DNA of 44,668 nt from Bacteroidales bacterium (GTDB taxonomy: Bacteria; Bacteroidota; Bacteroidia; Bacteroidales; UBA932): NCBI GenBank assembly GCA_012522855.1, contig JAAYJQ010000030.1:1-44668 (forward strand), read 5' to 3'. The position numbers were made by a program, and so were the translations under genes. This document shows positions 1 to 7,686 of the stretch, piece by piece; position 1 is the first letter of the stretch; each line of letters begins with the position of its first letter. The notes under the pieces were generated by a model. It searched no databases, had not been told where the DNA came from, and worked only from the letters and a program-made list of their open reading frames with translations.

Positions 1-611
1 AAGGTCGTCAAAAGGTTCTCCGTGTAGCCCGCTACGGGATCGAACACACCCTCCGGATTCGGGCACAGACCGTTGAAGTAAACCCTGTCAACATGGGGTA
101 TGAATCCCCAATCCGTCATATCGTTTATCTGATAGGTCGGAAGATACCCGGCAATAAATATTTTGTCGTCGTCCGGAACTGTAGGGTCGCTCCATTCGTC
201 GAGCTCTTCATCCATGTCCTCAAGCCTCATTTCTCCGTTCCAATCGCCTGTCCGGTTCTGTACAATGCGGTGGGTAATAATCTTGCTGCCGACCACGAAT
301 CTAACTTCCCCCGTTCTCTGTTCCGAGGTTGTATTTTCCTTTACCGAGAGGAGTAAAACTCCGTTCCCCGATCCTCTTGCAGAACCCTGCAATCCCCTCT
401 CTCCGAAAAATATCCAACCCTGCAGAGATGAAACGAACCAATCGGCATTCGACGTTACATTTACAGTTATCTCCACTGGTTTTGGGCCTATGACTTGCGA
501 GGAGGGAAGGTCCGACAATAGATAATAGCTGTCCGCATCGCAACCTCCTCCCAACGACAGTGTCGCCAGCAGCAGTGCAAATAGTGCATGTCTAGGATAT
601 TCCCTTTTCAT
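1..611 (-). CDS. BACON-domain lipoprotein with GH18-like domain, 5' part only
   Basis: The frame starts with ATG at 611 and stays open to base 1, so only about 203 N-terminal residues are visible. Residues 1-25 are a short signal peptide ending in GGGC, a weak lipobox, so outer-membrane lipid anchoring is likely. Residues about 40-110 read as a BACON domain: a VTSNADW start, an aromatic-rich middle, then the N-x-(S/T)-x-x-x-R-x-G strand and a terminal VQN. After an acidic linker (DMDEELDEW) comes IAGYLPTYQ, followed by HVDRVYFNGLCPNPEG, which resembles strand 1 and the following region of glycoside hydrolase family 18 barrels (chitinase or endo-N-acetylglucosaminidase type). The GH18 catalytic DxxDxDxE would lie outside the window, so activity cannot be judged. 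A two-part promoter at 763-792 fits this gene. The BACON call is firmer than GH18. Confidence 0.75.
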   Translation of the reverse strand, partial: MKREYPRHALFALLLATLSLGGGCDADSYYLLSDLPSSQVIGPKPVEITVNVTSNADWFVSSLQGWIFFGERGLQGSARGSGNGVLLLSVKENTTSEQRTGEVRFVVGSKIITHRIVQNRTGDWNGEMRLEDMDEELDEWSDPTVPDDDKIFIAGYLPTYQINDMTDWGFIPHVDRVYFNGLCPNPEGVFDPVAGYTENLLTT

Positions 612-762
612 GGCCAAATTATCCATCCCAGAAGTTCAACTGGAAGAACTGTAACCGAACTCCCCGGCGCAGAACCCCAAAAAACAGCGTAAAAAAGAGA
701 GTCTCTTCATTTCCAACCTTGTGCTTTTCAGGTAATACTGCCAACCTAAATCGGTTTAGGTA

Positions 763-792
763 CAAATATATGAATAATTCTGTATAATCCAA
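763..792 (-). promoter_or_regulatory. Bacteroidota promoter for the BACON/GH18 gene
   Basis: Read on the minus strand: TTG (790-792), 19 bases, then TATATTTG (763-770), an exact match to the Bacteroidota TTG / TAnnTTTG pattern. It predicts a leader of about 145 bases before the ATG at 611. Confidence 0.6.
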
Positions 793-856
793 AAAAAATC
801 ACAAATATTTTCTAACGTTTAAATATTATATAAAATAAAAAGAATATAGTTATCAA

Positions 857-887
857 TTGATAATCGAGACGATTCCAATTACTTTTA
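857..887 (+). promoter_or_regulatory. Possible promoter of a structured RNA
   Basis: TTG (857-859), 20 bases, then TACTTTTA (880-887), which differs from TAnnTTTG only in the last base. It would start a transcript near 894, at the edge of the GC-rich foldable block. Confidence 0.35.
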
Positions 888-893
888 GGTGTT

Positions 894-1053
894 AGGCAAG
901 CCTGTCTGGTGCGGAGCGCAAACAGTTGACCAAGCTTTGGAAGCCCGGTCGGATGCCGGACTAATCCACCCTTCGGGCTAACATCCTACTGGCGGGAGGC
1001 GTCGCCGGTACAGCCCAAATGCGCGGGCGACGTTAGAGGGATGCCTCCGCACA
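894..1053 (+). ncRNA. Candidate structured RNA, family not recognised
   Basis: A GC-rich block in AT-rich intergenic DNA with nested complementarity. The outer stem is GTGCGGAG (909-916) with CTCCGCAC (1045-1052). Inner stems are AGCCCG (942-947) with CGGGCT (974-979) and CGTCGCC (1000-1006) with GGCGACG (1026-1032). The plus strand is preferred because a promoter-like site precedes it and the hairpin at 1061-1088 follows; the reverse strand cannot be excluded because stems are symmetric. The SRP RNA core, the tmRNA ends, the RNase P core and common riboswitch cores are not recognisable. A 6S-like regulator is one possibility, on size and the closed terminal stem only. Confidence 0.45.
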
Positions 1054-1060
1054 CAAAAAA

Positions 1061-1088
1061 GGCCGACCAAATTATTTTTTGGTCAGCC
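1061..1088 (-). terminator. Terminator of the OmpA-like lipoprotein gene
   Basis: On the minus strand an 11-base stem (GGCTGACCAAA with TTTGGTCGGCC, one mismatch) is followed by TTTTTT (1055-1060). It lies 23 bases past the stop of the gene at 1112 and may also end the candidate RNA on the plus strand. Confidence 0.75.
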
Positions 1089-1111
1089 TCCCGTCAAAAT
1101 TCATGAAAAGC

Positions 1112-1795
1112 TTATTGGAGCGTGCCCTCCTCGGCAGCCTTGATCATGTTCTCGTTGGCTGTAATGAAGATCTCTACCCGACGATTCTGCGCCCTGCCTT
1201 CCACGGTCTCATTGCTGGCGACCGGCTGGGAATAAGATTTGCCTTCCGTGGTCATACGGCTCGAAGCGATGCCGCAATTCTTCAGATAGGCAGCGACGGA
1301 TTCCGCGCGTCTGTTGGAGAGTCTTTCGTTCACGGCATCCGAGCCGGTGTTGTCGGTGTGGCCGTAGATGGTGATGTCGGTCTCCTGCATATCCTGCATC
1401 TTCGTAGCGAATTCGGAAAGTTCGTTCTTGGAAGTCTGGGAAAGCGTAGAACCGTTGAGCGGGAAGAGGATTCCACTGTCGAAGGTCACCTTAATAGCCT
1501 GCAGACCGTTCTGGTCCTCCACCGTTTCCACCTTCGCGTTTTCAAGGGCTTCGAGTTCCTCGGCCTTCTTGTCCATCTTCTTGCCGATCACGGCGCCCGC
1601 GCCCGCGCCGACCGCGGTTCCGATCGCAGCGCCGATGGCAGCACCCTTCGTGTCACCAATCGCCGCTCCGATGCCGGCGCCGATCACGGCACCCGCACCT
1701 GAACCGATCAAAGTCCCTTTGCCCGTCTTGGACATCGTTGAGCAGCCCTGAAAGATGACAGCCGCGCACAGGAAAAGCAATAAAATTTTTTTCAT
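1112..1795 (-). CDS. OmpA-family lipoprotein with glycine-zipper domain (YiaD-like)
   Basis: 227 residues. The signal peptide ends in the lipobox FQGC (Cys18), so this is a lipoprotein, probably at the outer membrane. Residues about 28-72 are a glycine zipper of GAxIGAxIG repeats, which can pack as membrane-inserted helices. Residues about 100-215 form an OmpA C-terminal peptidoglycan-binding domain: FDSGILFPLNGSTL, YGHTDNTGSD, NERLSNRRAESVAAYL and the closing GRAQNRRVEI are the family signatures, including the Asp and Arg that grip diaminopimelate. The architecture matches YiaD-type proteins that tether the outer membrane to the wall. It is a single-gene unit with its own terminator; no clear TAnnTTTG promoter was found upstream. 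Confidence 0.9.
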   Translation of the reverse strand: MKKILLLFLCAAVIFQGCSTMSKTGKGTLIGSGAGAVIGAGIGAAIGDTKGAAIGAAIGTAVGAGAGAVIGKKMDKKAEELEALENAKVETVEDQNGLQAIKVTFDSGILFPLNGSTLSQTSKNELSEFATKMQDMQETDITIYGHTDNTGSDAVNERLSNRRAESVAAYLKNCGIASSRMTTEGKSYSQPVASNETVEGRAQNRRVEIFITANENMIKAAEEGTLQ

Positions 1796-1868
1796 AATGA
1801 AAAGTTGATTAGAGATAAGAATTTATTCTTCAAAATTTTGTACAATATACGCATATTTATCAAAAAAA

Positions 1869-1893
1869 GGGCCAGACCTTTCAGGTCCGGCCC
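1869..1893 (-). terminator. Terminator of gap
   Basis: The minus strand shows GGGCC-GACCT stems (one A/C mismatch) around a 3-base loop, followed by seven T (1862-1868). It sits 24 bases after the gap stop. Confidence 0.85.
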
Positions 1894-1916
1894 ATAATAT
1901 AAAGTCTTCCAGCCGA

Positions 1917-2936
<1,020 letters not shown>

Positions 2937-3000
2937 TTATTATATAGATGTAGCACTTACTCTAACTAACAGCGCAGTTTTTCCCGCTGCTAATGCCGTG

Positions 3001-3029
3001 CAAAATTACCAAAAAATTGCGGAATTCAA
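3001..3029 (-). promoter_or_regulatory. Probable gap promoter
   Basis: On the minus strand TTG (3027-3029), 18 bases, TAATTTTG (3001-3008). It abuts a divergent plus-strand TATATTTG (3030-3037), 19 bases upstream of surE, which has no well-spaced TTG. The two genes thus seem to be fired back to back. Confidence 0.5.
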
Positions 3030-3056
3030 TATATTTGTAGACAAAAAAATCGAAAT

Positions 3057-3905
3057 ATGCGAAACAATCTCCAAATCTTGGTTACAAACGACGATGGCTA
3101 CCAAGCCAAAGGCATCCAAACCCTCGCCCGGATCATGCAGCGATTCGGCAACGTGACTGTCGTCGCTCCCAAGATGCATCAGTCGGGCATGTCGCTGGCC
3201 GTTTCCATGGGATGCAAGGCCATTGCGGCCAAGGCGTTGGGAAAAAGGGAAGGGGCGGACTGGTACTATGTGGACGCCACGCCTTCCAGCTGCGTGAAAT
3301 TCGGCATCGACAACATTCTCGCGAACGCGCGGCCGGACGTAGTGGTCTGCGGCATCAATCACGGATCCAACGCAGCGACCGGGGCCAACTATTCGGGTAC
3401 CATCGGCGCCGCCGAGGAAGCAGCGATCAACAAAATCCCGGGCATCGGAGTATCTTTGACATCGATGGACCCGGATGCGGATTTCTCCGTCGTCGAGACC
3501 TTCTTTCCCGATCTCTTCGAAAAGCTCATGGGAAACCTTCCGGAGCGGTTCGGGATTTTCTACAACATCAATTTCCCGAATCTGCCGGTTTCCCGCATCC
3601 GGGGAGTCCGGGTCGGCCACCAAGGAATCGGGCACTGGGAACGCGAATTCCAACCCTGGGATGTGACATTCTTCACGCGAATGGGGATCAAACCCGAAGA
3701 CTACGGCCAGACTTCGAATCCGACCCGGGAAGAAGGAGAATCTTTATACATGATGGTAGGTGATTTCGTGGACGATTCTCCTGCCGGCGACCGGTTCGCC
3801 GACCACCACCTCCTTGAGGACGGCTACATTTCGATTGTTCCCCACAACCTCGACTTCACCGACTACCGGGAACTCGAGCGGCTGCAACCGCTCTTCAACA
3901 AGTAA
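3057..3905 (+). CDS. surE: 5'/3'-nucleotidase SurE
   Basis: 282 residues. SurE is a cytosolic, metal-dependent nucleoside monophosphate phosphatase that also acts on short polyphosphate and is tied to stress survival. The N-terminal ILVTNDDGYQAKGI carries the two metal-binding Asp; VVAPKMHQSGMSLAVS supplies the Ser/Asn ligand region; and CGINHGSNAATGANYSGTIG carries the conserved Asn and the GxNxG...YSGTVGAA signature. The protein is about 25 residues longer than E. coli SurE, as in other Bacteroidota. The start at 3057 puts the protein directly before the first beta strand. lpxB follows after 47 bases and is probably co-transcribed. Confidence 0.95.
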   Translation: MRNNLQILVTNDDGYQAKGIQTLARIMQRFGNVTVVAPKMHQSGMSLAVSMGCKAIAAKALGKREGADWYYVDATPSSCVKFGIDNILANARPDVVVCGINHGSNAATGANYSGTIGAAEEAAINKIPGIGVSLTSMDPDADFSVVETFFPDLFEKLMGNLPERFGIFYNINFPNLPVSRIRGVRVGHQGIGHWEREFQPWDVTFFTRMGIKPEDYGQTSNPTREEGESLYMMVGDFVDDSPAGDRFADHHLLEDGYISIVPHNLDFTDYRELERLQPLFNK

Positions 3906-3952
3906 TTTCGCAGCAGGTCACCCACCTGCTTGCTAAAACCAGATTCAAGGCA

Positions 3953-5131
3953 ATGCGGTACTACATCATAGCGGGAGAAGCGTCCGGTGATCTGCATGGG
4001 TCGAACCTGATGAAAGGACTGTACGCCGAAGATCCGCAGGCGGACATCCGGTTCTGGGGCGGCGCGGAAATGAATGCCGTTTTCCGGACGCGCCAGACCG
4101 GTGATGGACTGGTACGGGACTACCGGGACGGGGCCGTCATGGGCTTTACCCAAGTTCTTCTCTACGCTCGTAGATTCGCAAAACGCATCGCGGACTGCAC
4201 GGCCGACCTCTTGCGCTGGAAACCCGATGCGGTCATCCTCATCGATTACCCCGGATTCAATTTCCGCATCGCGGAATTCGCTCACAAAGCCGGATTCAAG
4301 GTCTTCTACTATATCGCGCCGAAAGTCTGGGCCTCCCGGGAAGGCCGAATCCGTAAACTCAAATCGTACGTCGACAAACTTTTCATCATCTTCCCCTTCG
4401 AGATTCCATATTTTACAGAGAAAGGTGTGGATTTCCGGTACGAGGGCAATCCCCTCGTCGATGCCATCGACGGATCGACGGCCATACAAAAGACCCGCTC
4501 GGAATTCCTGGCGGAGAACGACCTTCCTGACCGTCCCATAATCGCCTTGCTCGCCGGATCCCGGAGCGGAGAGATCCGTTCCATGATGCCCACCTTCATG
4601 GCGTTCGCGGACCGGATGCATGCCCTTCCTGAATATGCCGACTGGCAGTTCGTGGTGGCGGGAGCGCCCTCCCGGAGTCTGAACGACTACATCCCCTACC
4701 TCTCTGCGAAGCCGGAAAGAGCGGCCTATATACGTATTGTCTTCGGACAGAGCGGCGCGGTAATGCGCCATGCCGAGGCTGCCGTCATCAATTCCGGAAC
4801 CGCGTCCCTGGAATGCGCCCTCGTCGGCACGCCCCAGGTGGTTGGCTACCGCGCCTCACAGATCAATTTTCTGATCGCCCGTAAACTCATCAAAGTGAAG
4901 TGGATCAGCCTCGGCAATCTCATCCTGAACCGCACCTGCTTCCGCGAGCTGCTGCAGTACTATTTCACACCGGAAAACGTGCTGACCGAAATTCGGAGAC
5001 TGATCGAGGACGAGGCATACCGGGAGCGGATGCGCGAGGGCTACCGGACAATCCGCAAAGCGCTCGGCGGTACCGGCGCATCTGCCCGGGTGGCGCGCGC
5101 GATGATCGAAGAAATAAAGAACCAGCAGTAA
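3953..5131 (+). CDS. lpxB: Lipid-A-disaccharide synthase
   Basis: 392 residues, normal length. LpxB is the peripheral inner-membrane GT19 glycosyltransferase that joins UDP-2,3-diacylglucosamine to lipid X, forming the tetra-acyl disaccharide of lipid A. Signatures: the N-terminal IIAGEASGDLHGSNLMKGL, the central YIAPKVWASREGRIRKL, LLAGSRSGEIRSMMP in the middle, and the C-terminal INSGTASLECALVGTPQVVGY, which is the UDP-sugar binding region. The order surE-lpxB is common in Bacteroidota. It ends 15 bases from the convergent yggS stop, with no obvious terminator between them. Confidence 0.96.
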   Translation: MRYYIIAGEASGDLHGSNLMKGLYAEDPQADIRFWGGAEMNAVFRTRQTGDGLVRDYRDGAVMGFTQVLLYARRFAKRIADCTADLLRWKPDAVILIDYPGFNFRIAEFAHKAGFKVFYYIAPKVWASREGRIRKLKSYVDKLFIIFPFEIPYFTEKGVDFRYEGNPLVDAIDGSTAIQKTRSEFLAENDLPDRPIIALLAGSRSGEIRSMMPTFMAFADRMHALPEYADWQFVVAGAPSRSLNDYIPYLSAKPERAAYIRIVFGQSGAVMRHAEAAVINSGTASLECALVGTPQVVGYRASQINFLIARKLIKVKWISLGNLILNRTCFRELLQYYFTPENVLTEIRRLIEDEAYRERMREGYRTIRKALGGTGASARVARAMIEEIKNQQ

Positions 5132-5146
5132 TTCCCTTCTCAGGAA

Positions 5147-5809
5147 TCAGTACTGACGGTGGCCGAAAATCGCCGTGCCGATGCGGATGATCGTAGCTCC
5201 GTATTCAAGGGCGATGCGCCAGTCCCCGGACATGCCGATCGACAATTCCGTAAAATCGGACAACTGGGGAAACGCAGCATTCATACGCTGCTTGAGGTCC
5301 CGGATTCTGGCGAAATCGGAACGGATGACGGACTCGTCATCCGTGAAGGTCGCCATCCCCATCAAGCCCCGAAATCGGACATGGCCATAAGCGCCGTCAG
5401 CATATTCCCGGAGCACGGAAACGATCCCGACTTCATCGAAGCCGCCTTTGGTCTCCTCCGCGCCGAGATGGAATTGGAGCAGGGCATTTATGGTTTTGTC
5501 ATTGGCAGCGCCCCATCGGTCAATCGCCTGAAGAAGGCGCAGCGAGTCCACGGACTGAACAAGCCGGGCATACGGAAGCACCAGTTTCAACTTGTTGGTC
5601 TGAATATGACCGGTGAAATGCCATTCCACATCGGAAGGCATCCGGGGAACTTTCGCGCAGAATTCCTGCGGGCGGTTCTCGGCGAAACAGCGCTGGCCGG
5701 CCTCGTACGCCTCCATCATCGTCTCGACCGGATGGAATTTGGAAACGGCTACCAACTTCACCCCTTCGGGCAAAGCCCCACGAATCCGCGCGAGATTCTC
5801 CTGAATCAT
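5147..5809 (-). CDS. yggS: YggS/PLPBP-family pyridoxal phosphate homeostasis protein
   Basis: 220 residues, a single alanine-racemase-like barrel. Proteins of this family bind PLP but have no known catalytic activity and help balance vitamin B6 and amino-acid pools. VKLVAVSKFHPVE carries the PLP lysine; FAENRPQEF, WHFTGHIQTNKLK, SIGMSGDWRIALEYGATIIRIGTAIFG are the other family blocks, the last binding the phosphate. The ATG overlaps the yidC stop by four bases (ATGA), so translation is coupled to yidC in the DUF349-yidC-yggS operon. Confidence 0.93.
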   Translation of the reverse strand: MIQENLARIRGALPEGVKLVAVSKFHPVETMMEAYEAGQRCFAENRPQEFCAKVPRMPSDVEWHFTGHIQTNKLKLVLPYARLVQSVDSLRLLQAIDRWGAANDKTINALLQFHLGAEETKGGFDEVGIVSVLREYADGAYGHVRFRGLMGMATFTDDESVIRSDFARIRDLKQRMNAAFPQLSDFTELSIGMSGDWRIALEYGATIIRIGTAIFGHRQY

Positions 5810-7680
5810 CTTCGACCTTTCTTAGCCTGTTCACGCTGCATCTGCTGCTGCATCCGCTGCGCCTCTTCCAGACGCTGCTGCCACTTGCTCTTCGGGGCCT
5901 TCTTTCCCTCGGTCGCTTTGAGCCTTGCCAGGATCTCTTCGGGATGCACGAACCACTTCTTGATCACCCAAGTCTGGCCCATCGTGATAAGGTTCGAAAG
6001 CAGGTAATAGTAACTTAAACCGGAAGAAAGGTTGTTGCAGATGAAGAACATCATGATCGGCATCATCCACTTGCTCATGAAAGTCATGCCCGCCATATTC
6101 GGATCGCTCGCGTTGGGCTGCTGGCTCATCGTGATCTTCGAATAAAAGAACATGGACAGGGCCATCAGGAGCGCGAAAAGTGAAAGGTGATCTCCGATGA
6201 GCGGAAGACGGGTCCCGAAATTCAGGATGGAATCGTAGGAACTCAGGTCATCAGCCCACAAGAAGGACTGCTGACGGAGTTCGATGGATGCCGGGAAGAA
6301 CCGGAACATGGCCCAGAGGATCGGGAACTGAAACAGCATCGGGAGGCATCCTCCCAGGGGACTGATGCCGGCGCGACGGTAGAGATCCATTTGCGCCTGC
6401 TGCTTCTTCATCGCATCCTCCTGCTTGGGGAACTTCTCGTTAAGTTTATCGATCTCCGGCTTGAGCACCTGCATCTTCGCTGTGGAAGAATAGGACTTGA
6501 AAGCGAACGGGAACACCACGATCTTGATGATGATCGTCATCAGCAGGATGATGATTCCGAAGTTGTCGATGTAGCGGTGCAGGAAGTTGAAGAGCGGAAT
6601 GATCACAAGCCGGGTGAACCATCCGACCAGCCACCCGCCCAGGGGAATGATCTTTTCATACCGCAGGTCGTAGGATTTCAAAGTCTGAAAATGGTTCGGG
6701 CCGAAGTAGAACTCGAAGGGGATTACCATTTCGCGCTGACCCGGTTTGAAATCGGAACGGAGCCGGGATTCAAAGGTCATCAGGTTGCGGCTTTCATCAT
6801 CTTCCGGGAAAAACTGCACCCTGAAATCAGCGGAAGAAAATTCCTGCGGGGCATGGAAAATCGCGGAAAAGAACTGCTGCTGGCAGGCAACCCAAGACAC
6901 CCGGGCGTCAACCCTGCGTTCTGCATTCTTGCCGCCCCGGCCCAGGAATTCCGGCTTCTTTTCTCCCGTGAAATAGTAGTTCATTTTTGAGTACTGAACC
7001 TCGTTCCTGTACCCCTTTTCCATCCGGGGCATGGTCACGAAATAGTCGATGTCCAGTGTGGAAACGTTCCCGGGAATGATTTGTTCCATCCCGACGAACG
7101 ACAATTGGTTCATGACGGAATAGGAGCCTTCCCGGATGGAATACCGCTGTTCGATGTAGCCTCCGTTCTCGAAAGGGAGACGCATGGCCAGAGCGGTATC
7201 ACTCTGTTCCGCCAAAGTGAAATTGAAGTCCGAAGTGTTGATGTATTCTCCCGTGTACACCTGCACGGCATAATGGCTGTTTTCAGGCTTGAAAATATAC
7301 AGATCCGTGCTGTCGTAGTTCTTGTAGTCCTTCAGCATCACCGAATACGGCTGCGCGCCCTTGGTCGTGAAGGCAACTTCCATCTTGTCGTTGGAGAGCA
7401 CGTAGACCTGGCCTTCCACAGTCAACGCCGATTCAAGCAGGGAATCCCGGTACACATTCGCCGGGCGCGGCTGCGCCACCCCGGCGGAATCCGGCGCCGC
7501 GCTGTCCAGGGCGGAAGCATGCGCAGCGGCGAGTGAGTCCGCCAGTTGTTCTACGCGCGCAATCGAATCGAGCTGTGCCTGATAGGCGGCCTGTTTTTGA
7601 TACTGCTTGTTTTGATAGAAAGTAAAACCGAAGAGGAGCAGTCCCATCAGGACGATGCCGATGATTGTATTCTTGTCCAT
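5806..7680 (-). CDS. yidC: Membrane protein insertase YidC
   Basis: 624 residues, the long form seen in diderm bacteria. YidC inserts and folds inner-membrane proteins, alone or with SecYEG. A first membrane segment lies at residues about 6-22 (IIGIVLMGLLLFGFTFY). A periplasmic beta-sandwich follows to about residue 340. The conserved Oxa1-type core with five segments starts near residue 355 (GWLVGWFTRLVIIPLFNFL) and includes FPFAFKSYSSTAKMQVLKPE, with the hydrophilic-groove Arg/Lys region, and PLGGCLPMLFQFPILWAMF. The tail is rich in Gln, Arg and Lys, suitable for ribosome contact. It follows the DUF349 gene by 6 bases and overlaps yggS by 4. Confidence 0.97.
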   Translation of the reverse strand: MDKNTIIGIVLMGLLLFGFTFYQNKQYQKQAAYQAQLDSIARVEQLADSLAAAHASALDSAAPDSAGVAQPRPANVYRDSLLESALTVEGQVYVLSNDKMEVAFTTKGAQPYSVMLKDYKNYDSTDLYIFKPENSHYAVQVYTGEYINTSDFNFTLAEQSDTALAMRLPFENGGYIEQRYSIREGSYSVMNQLSFVGMEQIIPGNVSTLDIDYFVTMPRMEKGYRNEVQYSKMNYYFTGEKKPEFLGRGGKNAERRVDARVSWVACQQQFFSAIFHAPQEFSSADFRVQFFPEDDESRNLMTFESRLRSDFKPGQREMVIPFEFYFGPNHFQTLKSYDLRYEKIIPLGGWLVGWFTRLVIIPLFNFLHRYIDNFGIIILLMTIIIKIVVFPFAFKSYSSTAKMQVLKPEIDKLNEKFPKQEDAMKKQQAQMDLYRRAGISPLGGCLPMLFQFPILWAMFRFFPASIELRQQSFLWADDLSSYDSILNFGTRLPLIGDHLSLFALLMALSMFFYSKITMSQQPNASDPNMAGMTFMSKWMMPIMMFFICNNLSSGLSYYYLLSNLITMGQTWVIKKWFVHPEEILARLKATEGKKAPKSKWQQRLEEAQRMQQQMQREQAKKGRR

Positions 7681-7686
7681 AATGAT

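Noticed and set aside
894..1053. SRP RNA or RNase P RNA identity for the structured block
   Set aside because: The SRP GGAAGGAAGCAGCC-type core and the RNase P GAAAGTCC core are absent on both strands.
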